Assembly (NCBI GenBank): GCA_022496805.1
Contig: CM040090.1
Span: 3,528,001-3,592,000, forward strand
Source: Pohlia nutans
Lineage: Eukaryota > Streptophyta > Bryopsida > Bryales > Mniaceae
DNA: 64,000 bases
Direction: 5' to 3'
Notes under the pieces: generated by a model
What the model saw: only the letters and a program-made list of their open reading frames with translations
Database searches by the model: none
What the model was told of the DNA's origin: nothing
Made by a program: the position numbers and the translations under genes
Shown: in pieces, positions 1 to 11,080 of the stretch
Layout: every line of letters begins with the position of its first letter
How positions within the stretch are numbered: position 1 is the first letter of the stretch

Positions 1-80
1 CAATTATGGGGTCATTTTGTTGTTCATCATTACTGTGTAGGATAAGCCCCAAATACGCTTTTAACTAAAACAAAACGAAG

Positions 81-483
81 TAGGGTTGGATAACCTATTA
101 CCACCACCTCCCCCAATTATGACATGTACAATTTTCTTGGAGCCACCACAATTGAGACCCAAAACCACCAATTTCACTATTCAAGTAGACCAATGGCATG
201 CCAAGAATTGCGAAGAAATAGCTGGTGGTTTTGGGTTAGCTCATGAGCGGATCTAGGAACAGCAAAGTGTGAACTTAGGAAATTGGTATGTGATGTATGG
301 GTAAAAGGTTACTTTCCACTTTGGAATTTTGTATAAAATTGACAAATGCGAATTAGATGTTGCAAATTTTTGCAATCCTCATCAAAACCTATTTCGAATG
401 CAGTCATATTTTTTTGGGGAATTTAGCACTGCCAAAAATAGGCCAGATTGCTTAAGTTGGTGGTAATAGGTTATCCAACCTTA
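81..483. mobile_element. Short inverted-repeat element, copy 1
   Basis: The ends are inverted repeats of about 25 bases (left GGGTTGGATAACCTATTACC, with its complement at the right end), flanked by TA on both sides. The interior is about 80-90% like 4216-4613, so these are two copies of one non-autonomous family. No coding sequence is visible. Confidence 0.75.
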
Positions 484-1164
484 ATTTTGTGTTGAAGAGA
501 GAGTGGAAGGGGTGATGCATATTATGAGGTTGCGACGTGGAGTGTCCCCATTGAAATTTGCAAACAAAGTTGTTTTTTTGTCAATGTCCTTAAAGTTGGA
601 TTTTTAGAATGGGGATTTTTAGAATTTTTTTTTCTACGTACATGCATTGAACAAGTTTGTCTATTCTTCTCTTGGAAGTGGTCTCCAGAATGAGCTAAAG
701 ATGTTGAACTTGGAAGAGGGGACTCCATCATCACTAAGCTTAATCTCTACTAAGTTCTTCCTAGGATGTTCTTAAATGACTCAATCACCACTAAGCTCCT
801 CATATGATAGGGAGCATGTCCTATCTTCTATACTTCCTATCGCTTATTTAGAACCCCCCATATCATTTTTCCTACTCAATTGTTGTGTCCCCTACTTGCC
901 TCAGTTTGGATTTGCCTCCCAAAAAAAATTACTTAAAAGCGAGTTCAATCAATATTGCATTCTATAAAAGTAGGGTTTTGCATCTCGTTTTGCATCTCCT
1001 ACTGCTTTCTTTGATTTCTACTAATATAGTAACTTTCTTTAGAAATACAATGAAAGATCACACTTGTCATTATATGAGGGAATTTAGCAGGAATCAAGCA
1101 AGTAAGACACACTTATTTCAAATAGTATTAATGCGATGTATGAATAAAACTTGTACACTATGAA
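484..1164. other. AT-rich stretch without a supported gene
   Basis: Only short open frames occur and none has a recognisable domain, splice context or higher GC. I see no gene here. Confidence 0.5.
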
Positions 1165-1560
1165 TTTAGCTAGATTCTATCCATATGGGTAGATCTATAA
1201 TTGGAATTACCAATTTTTTGTATAAAATTTGAAACTCAAGATTCAAAACTCTTTTGTAATTGGATTACAAATAAGAAATTGACAATTTGTACATGAAATT
1301 TGTTGCGATTTGTTGTAATACTCTAAGTGTAGTAATTTTTTTTTTTAAATTGGTTGCTTAATTTTATAAGTTGAGTTTTTCAAGAGCACTTTTGAACTAA
1401 GATCTTAGAATTTTTTGGTGAATCACTGCAATATGAAATGAGGCATAAAACTTTCACAAATCATCCCCTTTTTAATTGATTCACACATGCATAAAGCTAT
1501 CTTCCTATAAAATTTATAATAAAAATTCTACACTGCAAAAAGTGCATGATAAATGAAAAA
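1165..1560. mobile_element. Interior fragment of TTAA-element family C
   Basis: The sequence matches the interiors of 7945-8419, 17662-18588 and 57600-58151 (shared run from the 'attctatccatat' region to the 'catgcataaagct' region). The terminal TTAA ends are not visible, so this is a decayed or truncated copy. Confidence 0.6.
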
Positions 1561-1651
1561 ACAAAGTTTGATTATGTTCATCATTTAGAAACACTAATTT
1601 ATCAATAACCATATCATAGCAATGGCCTAACCACATTAGATATTGTTTCAG

Positions 1652-1653
<2 letters not shown>

Positions 1654-1682
<29 letters not shown>
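1654..1682. repeat. (AT)n microsatellite
   Basis: An uninterrupted AT dinucleotide run of about 14 units. Confidence 0.9.
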
Positions 1683-1685
<3 letters not shown>

Positions 1686-2010
1686 TTCCTACTAATTAGC
1701 ACATTTAAATTGTTCATATCTTTTTCAATACCAATTTTAAGCACAAAAATGAAAAATATGTTCAAGATTCCATTAGGCTTACATTTATCCTAGTGGAGAA
1801 ATTAAAAAATGATATTTAATCCATCGCATATGTGATCATGGATGAGATTTTTATCACTATTATTTAAATTTTGGAATTTTCAGCTTCTAAAACTGGCCTT
1901 GCATTTAAAAAATAGATGTATTTTGACCAAAGTACCTCAATTGTGGCATTTTAAATATTCATTTTTGTATTTGAATTCAAGTAAAAAAAAAGTACCTTTT
2001 TTTTCTAAAT

Positions 2011-2340
2011 CTAACCCCTATACGTTTTAGTGTTCAGAAACTGAATCGCGAACAGATTCAAAGTCTTGTAACTTTCTCATACAACCTCGGATGACTTTCA
2101 TCCAAATCGTCTTTGTGAGCCTATTAAATTCTTTACCAATCACAATGAATCTCTTATGATAGGGAGCTATTGATAATATTGTCGAGGCCTTTAACTACAA
2201 GTACGTCAAATTCTTTGGGTAGATTTTATACTTGCAATGGTCCTCTCATGTACACCTCATATACATTTGAGTCATGCTAACATCTATATTTGAGGCCAGC
2301 ATCTACTTCTTTACAAAGGGTTGGTACGTTTAGGGGTTAA
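2011..2340. mobile_element. TTAA element, family A (330 bp)
   Basis: It starts CTAACCCCTATACG and ends CGTTTAGGGGTTAA. It is the same family and the same length as 36535-36864, which lies in the opposite orientation. The ends and subterminal part ('gttcagaaactg..gattcaaag') are shared with the larger family B elements at 43706 and 46325, so family A looks like an internal deletion of family B. Confidence 0.8.
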
Positions 2341-3404
2341 GGAATTTTATTTTGTTTTATAAATTTAGTGAATTATTGCAATAGTAGGTTCTAAATGTCA
2401 AAATCTGTAGTAATTTTTATAATTCATGAAATTGTATATGTTATATTTAAAACACAACCAATTGTATCTCTTATTGACCTTTCCTGTTGGTTTAATATAG
2501 GTTATTCTAATAAACATTATTACTAGAAAAATTTTAAAAAATCATTAAGTACCAAAACATCTTGATGATTCTAGTTTTTTGCCAAAAGATTTGAAAAGAT
2601 CAACACTTAGTGTAAATATATATTTTTCCATATTAAAAAATAAAATTTTAATTGGACAATTATACAATGGCCAAATTAAGCATAATAATAATAGTAATTT
2701 GACTTGTAGGTCATTACTAAAGGTATTTGGGTTGTGAAAAAGAAACTTATTGTTTAATTTTTTATTGTAATTCTTCATATGTACTTGCGTCTCAAGAAAT
2801 AATTAAAAATAAAAAAATTGAATTAATTTGATAAATTTGCCCCTTTTTTTGGGTCATTTTTGCTTGTATGATTGTAACAAACCATTTGAATTTTTTCACA
2901 CTTGTAAACAACATATGGTTCCACATGATAAAAAATTAAAAATGAAGCTTGAATATAATTCAAAATGTCATTTTTCATTTTAAAAGAATATTTGATTGTG
3001 CTTATAAGATCAAAAGGCTTTATTTACATTCAAACAAAGTAATGCAAGGAGTAAATGATAGGACATGTTTTTAACAAAATATCAATAGCATGACTTGACA
3101 AAACATTGTTGAGGTTATAGAATCCCATATTTTAAGAAAATTGTCCAATACGTTACAAAGATGGTAACGTATGACCAAACTAACTTTTCACTAAGTGTTA
3201 ACACTAGTTGAGGCATAATATCCATTGAAATCATTGTACCTCTTTAAATTAGTGCTACAAACATTTTTGAAGGTTTTTTATATATATAGATTATTATTAT
3301 TATTTGGTCCCCTAAGGCATTTTTGAAAAATTACTAAATCAAAATTCAATCTTATAACCTTGGCAGTTAATATACAGTGACTACTATATAAAATTTTGAG
3401 GGCC
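2341..3404. other. AT-rich stretch without a supported gene
   Basis: Very AT-rich, with only short frames on either strand and no recognisable RNA gene. Confidence 0.5.
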
Positions 3405-3863
3405 TAAGGTAGACGACATGTTTCCGATCACCTTAAGCAATTTAGCATACTTCCGGTGGAATAATGAATAGGCAAAAAAAATTGCAGCGTAGGAAAATAG
3501 ATTTGAAGAAGGTCACATATTTTTGAACAAATTTTGGGGCAATATTGAATTTACTACAAATTTTCGAAGTAAAGATTCTCTCAAACCCGTTCTCGCAATA
3601 TAGGCTGATCTATTTCCAAGAACTGTAAAATTAGATTTCGATATTGGTGCTACTTCATATCAAGAACACATGATATCATACTAACTCGGTAACAAGTTTC
3701 CATTCTTGGCACCAACCATTCCATATTAAGAGGAAACATCCTAGAAACATGTTTCCGTCACCGTTTACAAATGAATTTGAAAATAATGCAGGCTCATTCA
3801 CGGAATTAGGTTGCCCTATACTGCGTGATTGGAGGCGTGATCGGAAACAAGTTGTCTACCTTA
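3405..3863. mobile_element. TA-flanked AGGTAGACGAC element, copy 1
   Basis: The left end AGGTAGACGACATGTTTCCG is matched by its complement at the right end (TGTCTACCT), and both sides are flanked by TA. A second copy lies at 53860-54285 in inverted orientation. TA target duplication and short length fit a non-autonomous Tc1/mariner-like element. No transposase is present. Confidence 0.8.
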
Positions 3864-4215
3864 CACAAGTTGAAAACGTAAGGAAATATTTTGCATTGAC
3901 AAATGTTTTAACATTCGTTTACAAAACTCCAAAATTACTATTAGGCAATATCAGAGGCAAGACTCTCCTACTTAATTCCTACTACAATTTATGCTTGCAA
4001 TCGCGAGACCCTCACCAAGACGATTGTCTTTCCATATCGAATTAAAATTACATGCTTTTAACACCGCCCTTCAAGGAGACAATGGCCACGTCCTTGCTCG
4101 AATCTTCAAAGTTTTTTTAAGAAGTGTGCGCAAAAATTGTGGCAAATACTTACACTTTGACACTTCTAAGAGCCAGTTTCCATTGGGGATCCAATTTTGG
4201 ATTTCCAGGCTCAAG
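3864..4215. other. Intergenic stretch between two elements
   Basis: No gene or repeat is recognised. Two overlapping frames of under 100 codons occur but show no domain. Confidence 0.45.
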
Positions 4216-4613
4216 TAAGGTAGGATGTCCTAAAACCACCTCCTCCTCCAATTATGACATGTAGAGCTTTCTTGGGGCCACCATAGTTGAGACTCAAAAT
4301 TACAAATTTTACTATTCAAGTAAACCAATGGCATGCCAAGCATTGCGAAGAAATAGTTGGTGGGTTTGGATTAGTTCATGAGCGGAATTTAGGAACAACA
4401 AAGTGTGAACTTAGCAAATTAGTATGTGATGTATGGGTTAGAGATTACTTTCCACTTTGGAATTTTGTATAAAATTGACAAATGGGAATTAGATGTTGCA
4501 AATTTTTGCAATCCTCATCAAAACATATTTTGAATGCGGTCGTATTTTGGTTTTCGAATTTAGCACTGCCAAAAATAGGCCAGATTGCTTAAGTTGGTGA
4601 TTTTAGGATAGTG
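4216..4613. mobile_element. Short inverted-repeat element, copy 2
   Basis: This copy is related to 81-483 across its length (shared 'caatggcatgccaag' and 'aattagatgttgcaaa' blocks). Its ends are TAAGGTAGGATGTCC and a degenerate right end. It is more decayed than copy 1 at the termini. Confidence 0.7.
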
Positions 4614-5245
4614 CAAAATTTGATCTACAAACCTAGAAAATTTGGACGGAAACTGGAGTCTATTTTTGAAGATGTATCTAATGAACTAATTTTAGAAATA
4701 TTTTGACCCCCTTCTAATGGAACTCTTCGTCTCCTCTTCGTCTCCTCTGTACCTCTTCGTCTCCCGTACGGTACTTACCACAGGGGCAAGTGAAAAAACA
4801 AAGCCTTATAAATAGCAATGCGTGCGGCATCCACGTCAGTAATATTCCAGCAAGGACAGATGAGCCGGTCCACGTGGTGCCAGCTGCGCAAATTGGGAGC
4901 CATGTCACCATGTGTACCCAATCCCGCGCACTCTTCGCCGAGCATACCGGCAATACTCTGCTTGATCCCTCTGCGGGGACTTGAAATCTTCCTGCAAGCC
5001 TGTCTTGCAGATTGGCCAGGGCAGAGTCAGTTCGCAGCTGACATTATTGATGAGATCAGTTGAATCGCGCAGCTCACAATCTGACGATAAGGTATTTCGG
5101 TCTCATGCTCGGTTTCGTCCGGATTTTCGTAAAAGAGCGCAATGCGGAATGTAATTGACTGTGGCACACGATGACATTTCGCCTTCTTCGATCTTCCGAA
5201 ATACCCTAGGAGTGCGTTTCCTGATGGTCGATTCTTTGGACTGTT
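4614..5245. other. Upstream region of the small membrane-protein gene
   Basis: GC content rises from about 4700 onward. A CGTCTCCTCT-type pyrimidine repeat lies at 4725-4765. This is probably promoter DNA for the gene at 5642. The short frames here show no domain. Confidence 0.4.
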
Positions 5246-5626
5246 TGAGGAATTTTAATCGTGGTTTGCGTGCAAGTCAATTGGATTCTTGAGATTGAGA
5301 GTGCATTTTTAGTTGAGGAATTTTTTCTGTGTGCATCCTCGTGGTTGTTTCGTCATTTAGGCTCGTATCCGTTTCGATCCTATTTTTTGGAGAATATTTT
5401 GTTTTCTTGTTGGATTTCGGTGTGAGGAATTTTAATTTCGGTGAATATCGTCGTGGTTTGCGTGATTCTTTTCGTGCAAGTCAATAGGCTTCTTGAGACA
5501 GTGAGCCCTTTTTTAGTTGAGGAATTTTATGCGGTCTTCCTGTGTGATTGTTTCGTCATTCAGGCTCGTTTCCCTTTCGATCCTATTTTTTGGAGAATAC
5601 TCTGTTTTCTTGTTGGATTTCGGCTA
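5246..5626 (+). repeat. Tandem duplication in the leader of the 5642 gene
   Basis: Two roughly 180-200 base units follow each other: 5246-5424 and 5425-5626. Shared blocks include 'gaggaattttaat', 'cgtggtttgcgtg', 'gcaagtcaat', 'gtttcgtcatt' and 'cctattttttggagaata'. The second unit ends just before the chosen start codon, so the duplication lies in the 5' leader or proximal promoter. The units have diverged by small insertions, so the event is not recent. Confidence 0.85.
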
Positions 5627-5641
5627 TTCTTGGAAGAACAG

Positions 5642-5992
5642 ATGTCCAGGGTACGAGCGTCAGTGATGGTGGCAGCCACGGCCGCCATGGCTGCGACTGG
5701 AGCCTCTCTTGCTTATGTCTTCTTCACGGGATCTCCTGAGGACTCGCCTCATCCACCGCCTCAGCCAACATCTCTTCCTCGCCATTTCTCTCCCCCGCCC
5801 GACTTGCCACTCTCTTCCAAGCTTCCCGCCATTCCTGACTCCAACTTCGACGACTTAGAGGCAGAGGAGGCCTCGGAATGCGACTATGGACCTCTTTGGG
5901 AATGCATTGTCAACGGCAATGGAGGATGTGAGGTTCTGGAGGAGGATTTACGAAACTGTCTGGAGAGAACCAGAAAGACGAGGAGGTCTTGA
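5642..5992 (+). CDS. Small membrane-anchored protein with a C-terminal four-Cys motif
   Basis: A 116-residue protein in one exon; I do not recognise the family with certainty. Residues 8-27 form an Ala-rich hydrophobic segment (signal anchor or signal peptide). Residues 34-65 are Pro/Ser-rich, and residues 70-79 are acidic. The C-terminus holds C80-x7-C88 and C96-x9-C106 followed by a basic tail. Paired cysteines at CX7C and CX9C spacing are reminiscent of, but not identical to, the twin-CX9C proteins of the mitochondrial intermembrane space. The frame is open upstream to 5441, but I chose the ATG at 5642 because the upstream part repeats the duplicated leader and has no protein-like composition. 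Codon use and GC are clearly higher than in the flanks, which supports a real gene. A possible intron donor (CAG|GTATGT) lies after the stop codon near 6021. Confidence 0.65.
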   Translation: MSRVRASVMVAATAAMAATGASLAYVFFTGSPEDSPHPPPQPTSLPRHFSPPPDLPLSSKLPAIPDSNFDDLEAEEASECDYGPLWECIVNGNGGCEVLEEDLRNCLERTRKTRRS

Positions 5993-7944
5993 CAAATCTT
6001 TGGCGCCAGAGTTTTCCTTCAGGTATGTGATATCTGAGAGTTCTAAAATGGCAGTTCGGTTCTGAAAGCATTGTTTCTGGTGCTTAGTGAACCTCTTTGG
6101 ATTGCGAGAGAGAGTCTGCGTAAAACCTCGATGTTGTTTTTAGTGCTTGCAACAGAGTACGTGAAGGAAAAGAAGCTTGACTTTGATAAGAGATCAGTTT
6201 AACTTAACTTTTGAGCTTTGGTTCGAAGTTTTTTTTGGCAGTAGGAGCGGACACTTACGATTCGTGTCGTGTCTGGTCGGACTTGCAGACGTATGCTCTG
6301 GTTCTTTGGTGGAATGAAGAGGAGCATTTCTCATATGTTTCTTCACGTTTTGCACATAGCAACCTCTAGAGTGAGATGCTCAATGTCAAGCCTTCATCTC
6401 AAGAGCGTTGATTTGACGCCTCCTGAGGAGATTACAGCATTGGCACGGATGCTGCTCAGAATCGTTAAGCAAGAGTCTACTCAGAATCAGTGAATCCATC
6501 GATGGCAGTAGCTTCCACCACCAGGTTTCCTTGGAGGTCATGTTTCATGATAGATCCTTTCCTTCCATCTCCGAACCCTGGCTCGAGCTTGGTAATGAAG
6601 TCGCAGAAAGAGATCCGCTAATGTGAAGGGCCACATTCCGTGTATCATGTTGCAAGCGCCCAGAGCTTGACAAATATGGACTCGGGGCCCAAGCATGTAA
6701 GTTGAGCTTTTCCAATCCTCTGCTTGTTCGTCGTGTGCTCCCTCTCGCGGAGGAAGACGAGGATATCTAATTTGAACCTCAAACTTGCCCCAGGTCATTA
6801 GAGCCGAGTCATGACCATAGAGCACTATTCACCATAAGTTGCAAGATGGCTTGTCAACTGCGCAACGCAAGGTTTTCCAGGAGCTACTAGGCAACAATCC
6901 ATGTCCCTGAAGCTGGATTGTCAATGCATTCATGCGGTTCACAAATTATGGAGCTGCTTTTATTAGATCGATTTCACGTTTTTTTATTCAGAAATTTATT
7001 TGCTATCATCATGTGTATTGGTGAAGCGTGTGTAAATATCTGGCACATTCTTCCGTGACGCTGCCGAGTGAATTGTAGTCGTGAGGAGAACTGTACTGTA
7101 CATAGTCGGTTCTGAGCTTCGTTACCAATCATGGGTTTGCTATGTTTAAATGAATTAATGGATGTATATATGTTGTGGTGATCATCTTGCGTTTAATCCA
7201 CGTTATTTACATGTTTCGTGGTTGTGGTTTCATATTTCTCAAGTAGTATACAGTCAATGACCGGGGTAATTGGTCTTTACGGGTGCTCGTGGTGTCTGAG
7301 GAAGGCCTTGCTTCTATTGCTTGCAGTTTGATTGGGAGGGCATTCGGTAAGAAAATGGGGATCTACCTCAGTACTCGTGTGGCCTATTGTTTTCAAACAC
7401 TAAGTCCACTCCTATCATGGACGTGTTCTCGCCATGAAAAGACGATGTTCTCATGGTAATCGATGCACGCTCTGTACTTTTCAACTAACGTCATGCTTCA
7501 CTGGTTTGGGCCTGTGCCGTTGGCCCAATATTCTTTGTCATTTGGCTATGCTTTTGGTTTTTTATTTTTTATTTAGAATATTAATTTATTCATAAGTTAA
7601 TTTAATTTATGCTGAAGAAATTTGTTTAAAATTTTATAACTTTCACTCTATGGGTTCAAAAGCTAGGAAACAACTTTGGTGCACCCCTACTTGTTGAGTG
7701 AGCTTTCCGACAATGCCAAAAAAATCTCCCATAATTCATTCTTCATAATTTAATTGAATTTGGAGTGACAAACATCACTCAAAAATCCGTAACTCTCACA
7801 ATGTATGTAAAAGTGACGAAACAACTTTCAATTGGTGCACCCCTCCTCGTCGAGAACTCTTCAACAGTACCACGAATGTGGGCGATAGGTGGGGAGATCT
7901 CAATGATACAAACAAAATATAACAAAACAATCAAACAATCTTCC
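5993..7944. other. 3' flank of the 5642 gene, then AT-rich DNA
   Basis: The first part, to about 7200, is moderate in GC and probably includes the 3' untranslated region. Frames at 6269-6493 and 6538-6825 show no recognisable domain. From about 7550 the DNA becomes AT-rich with no supported feature. Confidence 0.45.
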
Positions 7945-8419
7945 TTAGCCCCTAAATGCCTATAGCCCTCTCCAGATTTGGAGAATTGCATAGATGCATT
8001 ATAAAATATGACTAGGAGGGATATTTTGAACTAAAAATTCAAAATTCTTTTGTACTTTGATCACGAATATGATATTGACCATTTGTGAATGAAATTTATT
8101 GTGACGTGTTTAAATGTAATACTCTAAGTGTATTGATCTTTGGAGAATTTTGGGTTGTTTAATTTTATGAGCTGGTTTTTCCAAGGGCACTTTTGATTCG
8201 TTTTGAATTAAGATCTTATAGATTTTTGGTGGAAATGTGTGACTTGACATAAGGCATACAATTTCCACAAATCATCCTCTTTCTAATCAAATCACATGCA
8301 TGAAGCTATCTTGCCACAGAATTTTATAGTATTCTTTTTACTTGCAAAGGGTGCATGACGGATGAGAAAACAAATTTCAATTCTGTACAACATTCCAAAA
8401 ACGCCTGAGTAGGGGTTAA
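7945..8419. mobile_element. TTAA element, family C
   Basis: Left end TTAGCCCCTAAATGCC, right end GAGTAGGGGTTAA. The subterminal block CCCTCTCCAGATTTGG is the family C signature, also seen near 17695 and 58110. Length is about 475 bases, and no coding sequence is visible. Confidence 0.75.
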
Positions 8420-8535
8420 CAGTAAGATTCTTCACAACTTAAAACACAGATTGCACAAAAGCCGATTATTATTACTTTCATGTTTGAGGTCCACAAAATG
8501 CTGCAAACTGAAAATTGGGGGTGCTCTAATCATCT

Positions 8536-8958
8536 AAGGTGGTTACCCCATTACCAATTGGCTCCTTTCACCAACAGCTAGGGGCATTATCCGCAATCAA
8601 TGTTGTAATGATGTTGGTTGTAGCATGAGTTACAGTTGGTAATGGGTTCTCTCTTGTTGGTTTTAGTATATGTAAGTGTGGTTATGGATTCATTGTTGTT
8701 GGTTTAAGCATCTTTAGTGTGTGCAATACAAATATTCTTTAGACAGAAAGAGGTGTACCTATATGACGTGAATGGGATGCGTCATACTTCAACTTTGAAA
8801 ATTTATAACTAATTCATTCTTCATCCAAAAATTACATTTCAACTTGTGTTGGAATCTATTTCTTCTTGCCTACATCTAAAAAAAATAAAAAAATACTAAA
8901 TAATATCAATGCCTCATATCCGTATTTCTTATTCAGTTGGGAATGGGGTAACCACCTT
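8536..8958. mobile_element. Inverted-repeat element with GGTGGTTACCCC ends
   Basis: The left end AGGTGGTTACCCCATTACCA has its near-complement at the right end (AATGGGGTAACCACCT). The flanks are TA-like. Length is about 420 bases and it is non-coding. Only one copy is in the window. Confidence 0.65.
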
Positions 8959-9091
8959 TAAGAATCTGAAACAAAATAACAAAACTTGCCAACATTTGAG
9001 ACAAACACACTTAGGCAAATCTCCACGCAAAATATCAAATGAAACTTGCTGGTATCATGCCCATTTCTAAAGCTCATCCTTCTATACTAAC

Positions 9092-9724
9092 TCAACCATT
9101 TCTCCACACATCTGCGTACCGGGATCCACGACTGGTCCGAACAAACATCCTCATACGACCAAGGTGATCACCCATCCGGCGTGCTTCCTCTAAAAGCTGT
9201 CGACTCCTGTCAGACTCTTGCAACGCATCAACAGTCCGGTCAATCAGCTCCTGCATCAAATGCACTGTCGGTTCCTGTTCCTGCTGCGGAACTGATTCCA
9301 TATTTTGTGATTGCATCTGGCCTAGTTCCCAGTTCAGTGCGTTCAACTGCTCTGCCGTGGCTTCACAGGCCGCCTTCCGCTCGTCTTGCAATCGCTGGTT
9401 CGCTCTCACAAGAACATCAATTGCTGCCAGCACCTCAGTCCGAGTGGGCAGTTCTACAACTGTAGAAGATGGCGGATTGGGGCTCACCGCTTGAATGTGG
9501 ACGACGTTGAAGCCGCTCCTCACCATAGTTCTGCAAACTGGGCATGTCTCTTTGTCTTGTAGCCACCTCTCCAGGCAGAGCCAACAATACATGTGACCGC
9601 AATACGTTAAAACTGGACTCGTCGGGGGCGCATTGTAGCAGATGTTGCAATCCAATTGGTCGCCGGAATTTATAGAAGACTCCGAGCTTGCTAGAGACAC
9701 AGAGTTGGAGCCTACTGACGACAT
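9092..9724 (-). CDS. RING-HC finger protein, probable E3 ubiquitin ligase
   Basis: A 210-residue protein in a single coding exon. The RING finger spans residues 26-64 with the full C3HC4 set: C26, C29, C42, H44, C47, C50, C61 and C64. The spacing and the C-G-H-x-Y-C-W-x-C-L core resemble the RMA/RNF5 type. Unlike those proteins it has no C-terminal membrane segment. Residues about 100-200 are Glu/Gln-rich and likely helical or coiled-coil, ending in an Arg-rich tail. RING proteins of this kind bind an E2 and pass ubiquitin to a substrate; the substrate here is unknown. The ATG at 9724 follows an acceptor (TTTTTGCAG) at 9747, so the gene probably has an intron in its 5' untranslated region. 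It is transcribed in the same direction as the HAD gene upstream. Confidence 0.88.
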   Translation of the reverse strand: MSSVGSNSVSLASSESSINSGDQLDCNICYNAPPTSPVLTYCGHMYCWLCLERWLQDKETCPVCRTMVRSGFNVVHIQAVSPNPPSSTVVELPTRTEVLAAIDVLVRANQRLQDERKAACEATAEQLNALNWELGQMQSQNMESVPQQEQEPTVHLMQELIDRTVDALQESDRSRQLLEEARRMGDHLGRMRMFVRTSRGSRYADVWRNG

Positions 9725-9746
9725 TGTGAAGGCCGTGATTCAGGGT

Positions 9747-10344
9747 CTGCAAAAATTTAAATAGAAGGAAGAAAACATTAATTCACATGGCAATAAACTG
9801 TTCAAATGTGATCATGATCAGAACCAACTCATTTACTAATTGGGAATTAAGACACGTAGTATGTAATCGATCAATTATCTGTGGCATTTACATATCAGGC
9901 TAGTACTGAGTCTGTGTAGCTAAATCTTAAGAACTTGTTCAAGGCAATGCAGGCATGTCCAGACGAGTATTAGCGACTAAAAGACGTTTTTCTGAAAAGC
10001 AGTCCACTACACTCAAACTTCATGGGCCAAAAAAATGCCAGAAATGCTCTCCACAAACCACCAACTTTAATCTGAACTAATATATTGGAACTTCCGAATC
10101 CAACTCCTGAAGTCAGAGACAATTATGTGACTTTCATAAATCCATTAAAGCGGGGCATGAAACATGGCCTGGCCTGCTTGGCTCGATCCAACGGAACGTT
10201 GCTAGGTTCTAATTGTGAACACAAGTCGTGCTTCTGCAATTACTTAATCTCCTAACAATCGTTTCACTCCGCTGGTGTAGCTTGCAATGGACTAGAACTG
10301 CACAACTTGTGTACTATACAAAAGAGAGTTATGCAAACAAATAC
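9747..10344 (-). other. Probable intron in the 5' untranslated region of the RING gene
   Basis: On the minus strand a donor CACAG|GTATTTG at 10345/10344 pairs with an acceptor TTTTTGCAG at 9747. The first exon upstream contains a telo-box-like AAACCCTAA motif near 10375, common in leaders of plant housekeeping genes. Inferred from splice signals only. Confidence 0.5.
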
Positions 10345-11080
10345 CTGTGACTTTCTCGCAGTCAAGGTCTCAAAACCCTAAACACTCAAAAGCTCTAGAG
10401 AGACCCCGAGAACAGGCCTGAAAACCAAATGATGAATAAGCTCAAGCGAAGTGCCGACTTTCTTAAATATCAGAGAGACCTCTTACCGAGGCTGGCAGCT
10501 GTGGTGTCTTTCAATAACAACCGAGGTTGAATGATCCTTCGCAAATTCTACCACCGAGCCTTGCCATGAATGAATCAAGCTGAATTCCAAAACCGAGACA
10601 TGAAAATATCCAACATTTTCATACGGTATTCTTTCTGGTGGATGTCTACGCACCCCTCAGGATCTGCAGATTATGAATCTTCACTCAACTTGCGCACGCG
10701 TAATATTTGTCAAGTATGGTTTCCTTCCCACTAAGTATTGCGAGCTGGCCAATGAGGAATGCTAAACATTTTATATACAGTAGTCATATGTCCAACATTG
10801 TTACAAGAGAAAAGTTACCCACATGGACGCATTTGCCTCCAGGGGAATCTCTAAGGTAGGAGCATCCTATTCCAACAGTGTCTTAAATCCAACTATTGAC
10901 TATGAAGATCTGCACTTCTGTTGGTTTCCAGTCATCTACATAGAACCCTCAAAACTTTTGCATACAATATCCAAATACCACATGCTGAGGTGCATTGGGA
11001 ATCCCCTTTCCTTTGCTAACAATCAAAACTTGAGCAGTGGAATACTCAATGAAAATGTGTTGGTTTGAGATTCTCCTACC
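10345..11080. other. Between the HAD gene 3' end and the RING gene promoter
   Basis: This stretch must hold the RING promoter and the HAD 3' untranslated region, both on the minus strand. No other gene is supported. Confidence 0.45.
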
